Notes under the pieces: generated by a model
What the model saw: the letters and a program-made list of their open reading frames with translations, nothing else
Database searches by the model: none
What the model was told of the DNA's origin: nothing
Part shown: positions 47,701 through 56,346 of the stretch, in pieces
Position numbering within the stretch: position 1 is the first letter of the stretch
Layout of the letters: the number at the start of each line of letters is the position of its first letter
Made by a program: the position numbers and the translations under genes
Source of the DNA: Notospermus geniculatus
Lineage: Eukaryota; Nemertea; Pilidiophora; Heteronemertea; Lineidae
Direction: 5' to 3'
Assembly (NCBI GenBank): GCA_002633025.1
Contig: NMRB01002418.1
Span: 20,372 to 84,371, forward strand
Length of the DNA stretch: 64,000 nt

Positions 47701-50700
47701 AAGGTTAGCCGACCTCATGTCAATTTCCTGATTCCAGTACTGTACTACTGAGTAGGTCGTTGAATTGGAATTTAATTCCAATTCAAGGCAGCGTCCATAT
47801 TTGATCGTGCGTCAGACGCCGATGGTCTTGCGTCGAAGTATGAACTAGGCTTTAGACAAGATCCTCTCACCATTGTGTTGTACATGGTGACCGAAAGGGA
47901 TACACACCCTGAAAGCAAGACCATCGGCGTCTGACGCACGATCAAATATGGACACCGATTTTGTGGAATTGATTCATAGTCCAGCGTACTTTAGCGACGG
48001 CGACCCGTTATGAAATGACTGAAGTAATTACAGCCTCACAATCAGATGCCGACCAAATCGCACGACAGGGTTGGCGTCGAATGCAAGATCACGCGTCGGT
48101 CGCCAGCACTGGTCGTGCGTTGAAGTATGAATTTGACTTCATGTCTGAGTGTTCTGTTCATATCATACGAGTTGGAATTAAAATCAACCATCTCTGCTCT
48201 CAGTGCCACTTTTCAACAAACCACCCTCACTTGCATCAAATTCGAAAGATTCAAAGAGTGGTAAGGACACATCATCAGCATCTTCTTTCATAACTAGTAT
48301 CTGTACGCCTGCTTCTCTAGATCTCAGACTAGGCTCGCTTGATCGGTGTCTGGACGGGAGTATTTGGTTTCATTGTTGGCGATTGTATTGTATGTGTGTT
48401 AGGAAATGAAATCCTTGGGGATTGGGATAACGTATATGTAAATCTTGGTAGCTGTTGTAACCTTCTCGCTGCCTCCTGTTGTAATGCACCCATCCCAGTC
48501 CCTGTTGCTGTAAATATCTTAGGAAGTTTCAATCATGACTTGCTCATATTGATTAGTTAGTGCATGTTGTTGCGATGATAACCAATCAGAAATCTGTAAA
48601 GGGGTGGAGGTACCATGATGATTTCCCTGTTCAAATGTTCTGATACTCTTAAGGTGGGTTTAGACTTCATTCTGTTGCTGTCTTACGTCCCTCAATGACA
48701 ATTTCTGATGGATAAGCAATGTCGCTCGACTGAAGTGCAAAGTTGCCTTTAGTCTTACAGAGTTTCGTATATAAAATCCCTGTGTTGTCTACATGTTGTT
48801 ACAGTTCATTTATATTCACTTACCTTTCGCTGACGCTTTTGGTCAATGTCTCTGAACATTGCGGTATCTCATCTCTAATAATGATGGCTTTGATGCACTG
48901 CTTGGCGAAATGCTGTCATCACCAGCCACTGTCTGCTTGTTTTAAAGCTTATCATAGTCTTCATGACTTTATATTGGTTTGTTTTTTGAGCATCTTTCCT
49001 CATGTCATAATTATTCAAACCCCATGTCATTTCACAGACAGACAGACACACAAGGAATACTCTGTTCTAGCATCTTATTGATTTGAATACAAAAGGTCCT
49101 TGTGAGCACAAATGACATTGAAAATATGTGGAGCCGTATTGACTGTTTCAGCACATTCAGTGCTGGTTTAGGCCAGACTTTTTTTATAAGTTGGTTCGCG
49201 GATCCGCCGCCTGGGAAAAGGCTGGGAACAAGAAAAAAATAAAATCACTTTTTTTCACAGTTCTCAGGGCCGCCGCCCCGAAATATGCCAAAATGAAAAA
49301 AAAATTAAAATTTTATTTTTATTTTTATCCCGCCCGCCGATCCTGTAAAGATCCTGGCGGTGGATCGTTGGCTGATTTCAGCGCCAGTAGTCCCTGTGCT
49401 CTATTGTAATGAAAATTTTACCTTTAGTAAATAAACTTCAGTCACAAAATGCATAACTTTGTCTTGCCATCTCATCATTATCGAATCTTCTTAGCAAACT
49501 AGGCCTATAGTTACAGTTCCGACGGAGCTATCCATCCACTTGAGCCGCCTGACGATGTTTTGGCGGGAAGCCAAAAGAGACCAGTGACCATGGTGACTCA
49601 ATTCCTGGAACTCCACGTGTGTTGGCTACTCGCCAAGATGCAGTGACATGACCTATTTAGTGCTGCATCATCCAATGGGTGAGGGGATACCACAATGGGA
49701 TTCCCATGACATCATTGGCAACTATATTTGGCACACCATGTGCATGGGGTGTTTACACATTGCAAGTCATGTTCATTTGGATTTGAGTTGAAACTTGGGA
49801 TCAGTTCCTGTTGAATAGGATTTTGTAATCCATTGAAAAGTTGAGATGAGAATAAATAGTTCTACACCTTGATATATTCTTAATGTAAGGAATTTCAATT
49901 TTTATTTTCAAATAAATTTTTATGTTTTTTTCATCCTCCGCCATGAACGTAATACAGACAAAACTTCGAGAACTAGGAAAAAAAGTTTTATTTTTATTTT
50001 TTTTCCGCCCTCCGCTGCAAAGGGGTGGTGAAAAAAATCCGCGAACCAACTTATAAAAAAAGTCTGGCCTTATGGACAACAGCAAATAAATACCATCTTG
50101 TCTTGATTTTTTTCTTCAGAGTTCACTATTAAAGAGGAGATACCAGGTCGCAAATCACAGGCGTCACCACAGAATTATATGTATCCATCATTCGGTACTG
50201 CTGGCGGTGGCGCCCCCAACCGCGACACCAATGGAAATGTGATAACCCACATTTATGCAAAGGATACGCTAGAGGTAAGATGAGAACTTTCTGTTGCAAT
50301 TCATTTACTGGTGATTGCAAAAGAAACAGTCACTTGTGTACTTCGTGGTCACCACATAGCATCCTTTTCTAACTTTGTCAATTTTCTTTGCAGAGGGATT
50401 CAGCGGATCAGAGACGAAAAGCAAGGCTCGCCAGAGACTACCTCACTGATTTAGGTAACTTTTTAACCATTGAAGCACCAGTTCTTTACGAAGTTTTAAA
50501 GATTTGAGCCAAAGAAGTAATCAAAAACCTTTTCTATCAAATTAGTTTGACTAGCTCTTCAAAGATGGTGCTGCAGTCGTTCAACATGTTTGGTTTTCAA
50601 AGTTGGCGGCGAGCATTTGTTCTTGCCTTTTAATGGTTAAACACTGTATTCTGATACAAAAAAAGCTGACTTGTGAATCATTCGTAACTTTCTAATTATC

Positions 50701-53700
50701 AACTTCTTGTTGATTATGTTTCACTTTTCAGAGTCAGAGCGTGACATGCAGCAACAGAAGAGATTAGAGGAGAAAAGATACAGGAGAGCTCCGGTAAATC
50801 TGCGTTTGCTTCATGAAAGTCTTCCCGAGAATGCAACAAACGTTCATCTACGGCAGCTTTCTAAATTCTAGTGCTGTGTAGGCCTACGCCTCATCATGAG
50901 GACTGCTCTATGTGAGAGTTTGCTCTCCATGGGCAATTCACCATTGTTGGTTTCCTTGCGGTTTACGTCGACCAGTGACACGAACGATTATTCATAGTTT
51001 TTATGGTTGAGCTACTAATGGAGAACCAACTTGGAAGGGAGAATTCTCAAGTGGAGGAGTGCCTCTAGTCAGAAACTCGCAGGAAAAAGGTTTACTCACC
51101 TCATCTTTTCCGTTTCCAGATTGGTGAACTCGCCCGAATTGTAAATGACGGTCGGGTGGGTAAGCCACGGAGAGACCCGTACACTGGAGAATTGGGTAAC
51201 CAAGCTTTACCGTTTACTGACGTGACAAAAGATGTGAGTCCAATATGACAATCTTTCATCTTTCCATCAAAACCTTTGAAAAGCTGACCCATTGTGGATC
51301 TGTACAGCGAGTCCTTTGGCAAAGCACTTGACAGTCAATCCCTCTCATTTTCTACTACAGAGAACTGGTTATGTGTCCAAGAAGAATGACCACACAAAAG
51401 ATTACCACACAGAACTTCAACGAGCCGCTGAGGAACGACACCGTATTCGACGAATTGACGGGTTTAAGGAAAAACAGGAATCAAGACAGGTATATTTTTC
51501 GCTGGGATGAATGAAAAGGGGTGCATTTGCTCTGACCAGTGTTGGGCAGCTTGAGTTTGGAATCAAGGATTTGTGTGGAAATTGATTGATGGTGGCGGAT
51601 GTTAGTTGATCAGGGACACGGTGTTTGAAGTTCATTGAGAAACTATCTGCTTTGCATGCCGCTATTAGTTCTTTAGAATTTCACTGCTCGACTGTGCTTT
51701 CGCCAACTTAGTAAGGTTTTGAATACCTTGTAGATCGAACGAGACAGTTAGTAAATTGCTATTGCTAAGTACACTAGTTCAGAGCCGCAGTCACGAACGA
51801 TGTAAATACCAACACTGCAACCAAGTCATCCATGAAATTTTCAGCACCATGAGGTCTTTGGAGAGTTCTTTGGGCGGCCAGGAGGTGGCGCCCCTAATCC
51901 TGCTGGAGCTAGACGCCACGACACGGATGAGGTCGTCTACTCACCGAGAAAGGACGTAAGTAGGCGATGCCTTTTTTCGCTGGCGTCGGATGTCTGTGAA
52001 TGTATCTAACGTTCTTTTGTTTGACTGTTACAATGACATAGATTTTGGTCTTCATTCATTACATGTAACATCTACCTTTATGTGAAGTGTGTGTCACCTA
52101 AGAACTCAGACGGTCTTATACTCTTTCATGCCAGGGCCCTAACTTGTGCTGTGAGGATGGACATTGAACATCCTCTTGGACTAAGTTGAACCATGAGACA
52201 GCTGTTCTTCAGGCGGTGTCTTGAGGTTGATGTCTACCTGAATTGTCCACAGTATCAGGGGCGTAGCTAGCAGGGGGGGGGGGAGAATGCCCCCCAGAGC
52301 AAAAAGGGACAAAGCAAATTTTTCCTCTAAAACCTTTTAAAGGTCATTTTCCCTCTTCGAGACAAGTTATTGTGGTGTCAGATTTGGGGAAAATGCATCT
52401 GAGAGGATGTAGATATTCAATTTTTTTCTGGGGGAAGAACTCCAGACCCCCTCTGACTTCACCCTCCAGACTCAATCAATTTTGCCCCCTGTGCCATAAA
52501 AGCTAGCTACGCCCCTGAGTGTTGCAACTAACAACAACTCATTTCTGCATTAAGACTGGGAGAGCTAGTATTGAGAACACTTCTGGATGAAGCCTCCACA
52601 TGAGTTTTCTCAAGTTGGCTCTCTTTGGGCAACTCAGCCAAGGCGTAACCCACAAGAAACCAAAAGTGGGAAATAGCCCATTTAGAGCCAACTTGTACAA
52701 GAAAGCTCACACATTGAGTCCTGCCTTTAGCGTCCTCAGAAAAAGTTCATTAGGAGAAGTTGAAGTATTTTAACAGAATACCATTTAACTACCGGTGCGT
52801 CTTGATCCACATGAAATTGAATTCATCAGATGCTATGGCGATTTCTCCACAGGGTCCAACCTACTATGATACAAAGGACTGGTCACAGTACATGTTGTCT
52901 AATCGTGATGGTGATGACGAGGTATCAATCAGTAGACACCTATCCTCAAAAACTTCCCTACACACAGAGCAAGCATAAAATCCTCCCTCAAAATACTGTA
53001 AAGCAGGAAAATTTCGCGTGCAGGAAATTTTCGCGAATTTCGCGAGAGTGTATGAATCGCGAAAATTTCCTGTCACGAATATAAATGCAGGCAAGTGATA
53101 AATATGGCCCGTGAAAGAAAACTGAAAAAAATGGCAGAGACTCACGAAAATATCCTGCAGCGAATATGCCTATAAATCTTGATTCGCGAAAATTTCCAGC
53201 CGCGAAATTATCTTGCTTTACAGTAACTTCTGTCCTTCAGGAAAAGAAATTTTGAAGGATTCTCCCATAGATGACTAAAATAAATAACCCCCTTGAAAAA
53301 TTTTCTGACAAATATATCAAGTTTGCAGAAAATCCTTGGGGAAGATGTTGTCTGCATAAAGGCACTCTTCTGCGTGAGAATTTTCTTGTGCAATTTGGCT
53401 GTCTTGGGCAATGCAGCCATAGAAAACTTGCGTCATTGGTCCAAGTCATAAGGAAACGGTGAATGTCCCCATTCAGAGGAGCCAACCCAACTTGCATTGA
53501 GAACTCTCACATTGAAGAGCACCTAACTTGTTGAACTCAAGCAGACAACATCCTCCACCTTTTCTGTCATGGATCCAGGGATGATAGCCAGACTAGCTGG
53601 CCCTCTTTCTACATGTAATACCTTATTTTCCCTTCAGCAATACTATAACAGTTCCCGTTCCTATTATGATGACAAGGTACACATTCCTTTGGCTCAACTT

Positions 53701-55221
53701 CACAAAAAATCAGATGGATTCTTTTAGTTTGGCTACTGCCATCTTGAACCACCAAGAAAATATCACTACGCCCTCGGTCTCCGCTCGTGTAGTCTGAAAG
53801 CGAAGTGACTGGAGGCCTCAATGTTTCAAGATGACTATTGTAGATAATAGAACAATTATTTGCGACAAAAGTGATNTGGCTGTTGTTGGGTCAATGCACA
53901 CTGAGCAGCCATGCATTGTATGTGTATAATATGCACTGACAGGACTGCGCCTTATAGGGAGGTGCGCCTTATGTATGGATTTCATCAGAGATTTTGGGTG
54001 AAATTGGGGGTGCGCCTTATAGTCAGGTGCGCCCTATAGTCAGGAAAATACGGTAGTTGTCCAAGTTAAAAATCATGAAGTGTGGACCTCTAATCAAGGT
54101 TCTTCATTCACTTTGCATGATATCTCACTCTCAGTCTTGAATTGTTTGCAGTACTTGTACCGAACTGGGTTTGCCAGTTGCTCTTCATGATAAACATATA
54201 CCACTAGGCTGAATCTGGAATAAGCCTACATGCAGTCAGGACTGATGTAAATCTGAGTCCTGCTGGTTGCACCCTGAGGAAATCAGTGGTTCTTAACCCA
54301 GAAACCCCCTGTGGCAATACAGAGTGTGGTGACGAAGGGAGTGATGGCTAAGAACCACTTAGGCCGATTTTACATCGAGGCACACGTGACAAGAACACGC
54401 ATGGGGATGAATCCTTTGTGAAGCCATTGCTCGCCTGCGTGTTCGTGTCACGTGTCATCCAATGTAAAATCTGCCTTAAAAAGTGATTACCCGCTCAGGA
54501 TATCTTGGTTAGGGATGGGGAGTGTCAAACCCCTAGTCTTTGGATCATCGTCACATCCCTCCATGCATCTTAAACCATCTGTGGTTAGCATTATCCTCAC
54601 TACCTAAATCAAGGCTTACTGCTTTCCTGGCCCTGATCACTCACTGGTTTCTGTCTTGCAGAAACACAATTATGTGAAATCGTACGATGACGACTTTCTG
54701 ACGAAAGCCAACGACAGTCCACGTCAGTTGGATAAAGGGAATCTCCCGAATTCCTACATACGGAGCACCGTTAACAGTACTCATGGGAACCAGTACGAGT
54801 ATTATGTTCCTCAGGAACCTCTCTCAAAGGTATGCGGAGTGTCATTTTGATTATTGTAGAATAACTTGAGAGAGGTATTCTGGTCTTGTGTTGATTACTG
54901 TAGAATACCTTGAGAGAGGTATTCTGGTGTTGTGTTGATTACTGTAGAATACCTTGAGAGAGGTATTCTGGTTTTGTGTTGATTACTGTAGAATACTTGT
55001 TGCATTCTGTAATGTATTCTGGAGTCATGCTGATTACTGAAGAGTCCCTTGAGAGGTGTGCTGGTCTAATGTTGATTACTGTAGAATACCTTGAGAGAGG
55101 TATTCTGGCAAAGTGTTGATTACTTTACTTTGATTACTGTAGAATACCGAGAGAAAGGTACTATTTTGTGTCTTCTTTTTTTCAGAATCATCAGATAGAC
55201 ATACCGTACGCAACCCACTAA
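29762..55221 (+). CDS. GGGAP-module repeat protein (CSPP1-like motif), uncharacterised
   Basis: Exons: 29762-29816, 32811-32857, 34085-34166, 36786-36965, 37019-37189, 38053-38115, 39145-39253, 39743-39917, 40332-40602, 41116-41189, 41339-41399, 43976-44255, 45053-45127, 46331-46356, 46982-47113, 47512-47626, 48204-48260, 50120-50274, 50394-50454, 50732-50793, 51120-51233, 51361-51489, 51845-51955, 52853-52921, 53638-53676, 54662-54829 and 55186-55221 (TAA). All phases agree except 41399 to 43976 (1 versus 0), so a small exon or other acceptor is missing there. The ~970-residue, hydrophilic protein repeats NPWGKPGGGAP, QFGRPGGGAPLRTNSG, YGKPGAGAP, DPWGKGYGVPNRDREGN, GEGGGAPLRTESG, FGTAGGGAPNRDTNGN, GKPRRDPYTGELGN and FFGRPGGGAPN. 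Lys/Glu helices (exons 8, 10, 20-21, 23) lie between them. Exons 4 and 5 encode a duplicated PKDF...KGYP.N.M.SPREPI...HF unit. NPWGKGGGGAP occurs once in CSPP1, a ciliary/microtubule protein, so a microtubule role is inferred. The first two exons are the least certain. Confidence 0.8.
30925..31163 (+). mobile_element. tRNA-derived SINE with ATT tail
   Basis: The head GTGGCACAATGGTTAGAGCG and B box GGTTCAATCCC form a tRNA-like start. The body shares 'TTTCTACAGAAAGGTTTCTGG' with the other SINEs here, and the tail is (ATT)n at 31147-31163. It lies in intron 1 of the GGGAP-repeat gene. Confidence 0.8.
31233..31366. mobile_element. Foldback element with AGCAAATGCTTTTAGTTTTACTT arms
   Basis: The left arm GCAAATGCTTTTAGTTTTAC and right arm GTAAAACTAAAAGCATTTGC are perfect inverses, extended by CTGGTATTCA / TGAACACCAG. 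The loop is about 50 bases. Single copy seen, in intron 1 of the GGGAP-repeat gene. Confidence 0.65.
31867..32164 (+). mobile_element. tRNA-derived SINE, copy 2 (best preserved)
   Basis: The head GAGCCACGGTGGTGTAGTGG, the B box GGGTTCGAATCCC and the same body as 18582-18847 end in an AACTTTAACTTTAACTTTGA tail. Intact A and B boxes suggest a relatively young copy. Confidence 0.85.
32171..32545. mobile_element. TGTGACCCG foldback element, double copy
   Basis: Two related units, about 32171-32338 and 32339-32545, stand end to end. Both carry 'TTTCTTCCATTCTCTCCTGG' and 'AGCGACATGCGACTGCTTTT'. Each unit ends in a TGTGAC-type terminus. Same family as 10341-10554. Confidence 0.7.
35010..35166. mobile_element. 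Foldback element with CTGAACCCACTGTCGCGTTTT arms
   Basis: The left arm CTGAACCCACTGTCGCGTTT and right arm AAATGCGTCAGTGGGTTCGG are inverse apart from a few changes. It lies in intron 3 of the GGGAP-repeat gene. Single copy seen. Confidence 0.55.
35813..36058. mobile_element. Long-armed foldback element, copy 3
   Basis: The left arm ATAGACAATTCTCAAATTGA... faces its inverse ending GAATTCGAGAATTGTCTA. The inner arms CCGAAATCGCAACCGCAACC and GGTTATGGTTGCGATTTCGG pair. Same family as 13856-14112 and the degraded copy at 34564-34805. Confidence 0.7.
37793..37873. mobile_element. Mariner-like hairpin MITE
   Basis: The 38-base arms (left TACAGGGTGGGCCAGAGAAA, then GTGTCCCTCGAACAATAG) are inverse with a single mismatch around a 5-base loop region. 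TA at both outer ends fits a Tc1/mariner target duplication. TACAGGGTGGSCCA resembles mariner termini. Very young looking. It lies in intron 5 of the GGGAP-repeat gene. Confidence 0.75.
38631..38801. mobile_element. Foldback element with GTAGCGTTTTTCAGTGTGGCC arms
   Basis: The left arm TAGCGTTTTTCAGTGTGGCC is inverted on the right as GGCCACACTGAAAAACGTTA. One end of the same family (TAACGTTTTTCAGTGTGGCC) recurs at about 61451-61470. It lies in intron 6 of the GGGAP-repeat gene. Confidence 0.65.
39560..39712. mobile_element. Foldback element with GCCCATACACG arms
   Basis: The left arm GCCCATACACGGCGCAATAT and right arm ATATTGATCGTGTATGGGC are inverse, with inner repeats of AATATTATTGCACAATATG. 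It lies in intron 7, 30 bases before exon 8 of the GGGAP-repeat gene. Confidence 0.6.
40815..41051. mobile_element. AATAGAC-ATCACTCC foldback element, copy 3
   Basis: Same arms as the copies at 21185 and 25263. Flanking AATAGAC and GTCTATT are themselves inverted, so the true terminus is AATAGAC. It lies in intron 9 of the GGGAP-repeat gene. Confidence 0.8.
41503..41707. mobile_element. TGTGACCCG foldback element, copy
   Basis: Ends TATGTGACCCGCTCTGGCAA and TTGCCAGAGGGGGTCACATA are inverse. The interior is complementary to the units at 32171-32545. A related copy of the 10341 subtype follows at 42793-42984. Confidence 0.7.
41994..42406. mobile_element. Foldback element rich in GCAACTTGTTGCA
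   Basis: Outer arms GGGTTTACACTAGGTTGCA and TTGCATGTGTAAACCGCTC are loosely inverse. The 400 bp interior repeats TGCAACTTGTTGCA and its complement many times, so it can fold into several hairpins. Single copy seen. Confidence 0.5.
42793..42984. mobile_element. TGTGACCCG foldback element, second subtype
   Basis: Ends TATGTGACCCGTGCCAGCAA and GCTGGCACGGGTCACATA are inverse. The arm continues with GAGTCGAAATGTGC / GCGCATTCCGAC, as in 10341-10554. Confidence 0.7.
43460..43670. mobile_element. TACTGTAAACC...TTTCGCG foldback element, copy 1
   Basis: The ends ACTGTAAACCGTGAAATTTT and AAATATCACGGTTTACAGT pair, and the interior repeats TTTTCGCG. A second, more diverged copy is at 52994-53225 (ACTGTAAAGCAGGAAAATTT ... 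TTGCTTTACAGTA). TA at the borders suggests a Tc1/mariner-type element. Confidence 0.65.
44621..44798. mobile_element. CAGTGGAACCTCTCT element, copy 4
   Basis: The most complete copy: CAGTGGAACCTCTCTGTGCG at the left and TAATAGAGAGGTTCCACTG at the right are inverse. The interior has the shared GGACACCTCTCTACTAAGGA phrase. It lies in the intron before the 45053 exon. Confidence 0.75.
44830..44880. repeat. Perfect 20-bp stem hairpin
   Basis: ATAGGTATTCATTGGAAAGC is followed after 11 bases by its exact complement. The phrase GTATTCATTGGAAA also occurs at about 11026-11040 followed by an imperfect inverse, so it may be a short foldback family. Confidence 0.6.
47175..47456. mobile_element. piggyBac-like MITE
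   Basis: TTAA at 47175-47178 and 47453-47456 bracket the ends CCCAATAGAGCC and GGCTCTATTGGG, perfect inverses starting with CCC. TTAA targets with CCC termini are the mark of piggyBac elements. Subterminal GCGG/CCGC-rich arms (GCCGCCCTAAACCGCCCTG and its inverse) add a second inverted repeat. No ORF for a transposase. It lies in the intron before the 47512 exon. Confidence 0.8.
47793..47954. mobile_element. Foldback element with CGTCAGACGCCGATGGTCTTG arms
   Basis: The left arm GTCAGACGCCGATGGTCTTG and right arm CAAGACCATCGGCGTCTGAC are perfect inverses, extended outward by TCCATATTTGATCGTGC. The central 80 bases are unrelated. Single copy. Confidence 0.7.
49171..50069. mobile_element. PIF/Harbinger-like element, ~0.9 kb, non-autonomous
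   Basis: Perfect 33-base terminal inverted repeats begin GGCCAGACTTTTTTTATAAG and continue TTGGTTCGCGGAT at both ends. TTA flanks both sides (49168-49170 and 50070-50072). A TTA target duplication with GG-starting termini is typical of PIF/Harbinger transposons. The 830 bp interior has no transposase; ORFs are short and A/T-rich. It is inserted in the intron ending 50 bases before the exon at 50120 of the GGGAP-repeat gene. Confidence 0.8.
52256..52517. mobile_element. CAGGGGCGTAGCTAGC element, copy 2
   Basis: Ends CAGGGGCGTAGCTAGC and GCTAGCTACGCCCCTG are perfect inverses. The body matches 17447-17676. It lies in the intron after the 51845 exon. Confidence 0.75.
52994..53225. mobile_element. 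TACTGTAAA...TTTCGCG foldback element, copy 2
   Basis: Ends TACTGTAAAGCAGGAAAATT and TTATCTTGCTTTACAGTA are inverse. Inner copies of CGCGAAAATTTCC occur in both orientations. See the copy at 43460. Confidence 0.65.
53945..54056. mobile_element. TGCGCCTTATAG...AATACGGTA repeat fragment
   Basis: Four variants of 'GTGCGCCTTATAGTCAGG' followed by GGAAAATACGGTA. This sequence type recurs in many animal genomes as a terminal fragment of short DNA transposons. Only one end is seen here. Confidence 0.55.
54361..54478. mobile_element. Foldback element with AGGCCGATTTTACATCG arms
   Basis: The left arm AGGCCGATTTTACATCGAGG, then CACACGTGACAAGAACACGC, faces GCGTGTTCGTGTCACGTG and then ATGTAAAATCTGCCT. 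Single copy, in the second-last long intron of the GGGAP-repeat gene. Confidence 0.6.
54845..55160. repeat. ~45-bp minisatellite in the last intron
   Basis: Six to seven units of about 45 bp, consensus GATTACTGTAGAATACCTTG plus AGAGAGGTATTCTGGTCTTG. Each unit contains the short palindrome AATACCTTGAGAGAGGTATT, so every unit can form a hairpin. One unit is strongly degraded (54990-55060). The array fills the intron between exons 54662-54829 and 55186-55221. Confidence 0.85.
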
Positions 55222-56346
55222 CAGAGTACACGTTTCTGGAATGAAAAAATTGTCTGAACCATCAACAAAATGTTTGATTTTACTCATCATTTTCTTGCCA
55301 AGGTGTTTAAAATGAAATCGAGTGACATGTTGATGTCACACACTTTGTACAAAGTTATTCATATTTTCAAAAGATATGCAAGCCATGGTTATCGCTCTGT
55401 GGCTTGCTAGGCTATTCGTTTCGTTCCTTTTGCCCCATGTCATAGGCCTATACTTTTCTTGCGACTCCAGCTGCTCCAACCAACCCAAGAAAATACCAGT
55501 CATTTGGTTCAGCATATCATTTGTCAACTTAAGTGTCTGGATTTGTCAACTTAAGTGTCATTTGTCAACTTAAGTGTCTATGTCTGGATTCAAGCTTATA
55601 GGCCTCTTATGCTGTTTGAAGAACCTGAGGCCTTTTGATACTAGTATCACTCACAAAACTAAGGATATTGCTGATTGGTGGACAGGGTCATGGTTGTGTT
55701 TGATGAGCCAATCAGATGTCCTGTCTGAAACTTTTGGCTGAATAACTTGATCCACTTTGTTAGTTGTTTTGTATCAATACTTGGTAGAAGGGAATTCTAA
55801 GTGCTTCCGAATGACATCAATAGGTGGCGGTGCCATTTGATTGAACTTGTTTAAACTCCACATTTGAATTTCATTTGGCAGTGCAACCTCTTTGATATCA
55901 GTGTATATATTATAGATAGGTATATTAGGAAAACAAATGTTTGAACATATTGTATGTTATCTTTTGGCACAAGGAATTTTGGAAAAGTGTTATTTCAGTG
56001 ATATAAGGAAAATCAAAATAGGCCTATTTCGGAGTTATAGATGTACTTGAATAGGCCAACACCATGAAGAGAAGTAAGGTGGAACTTGGTTAAAAGTTGA
56101 ATATAGTTTATCTCTTTAAAAATATGGTCCTTTTTAAAAATCATATCCGTCCCTTTTTTCTAGTTAATGTATATTTTATGAATACCGTACTTGAATTCTC
56201 TGTATAGTTGTATATTTTATATCTGTTGAAGTGTCTGTCTTTTATAGCTAACTTTTGTAGATTTTACTATTCATTTTGCAGAAATGTTCGATTGTGTATC
56301 ATTGTTTCATGGAAATGGGTCATAAAATTATGTTTTGATGAATAAA
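55222..56346 (+). other. 3' UTR of the GGGAP-repeat gene (inferred)
   Basis: A/T-rich sequence without coding features follows the TAA. An AATAAA at 56341-56346 is the first clear poly(A) signal, giving a 1.1 kb 3' UTR. Confidence 0.55.
56341..56346 (+). terminator. Candidate poly(A) signal of the GGGAP-repeat gene
   Basis: AATAAA within GATGAATAAATTATTTAAG, about 1.1 kb after the stop codon. Confidence 0.5.
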
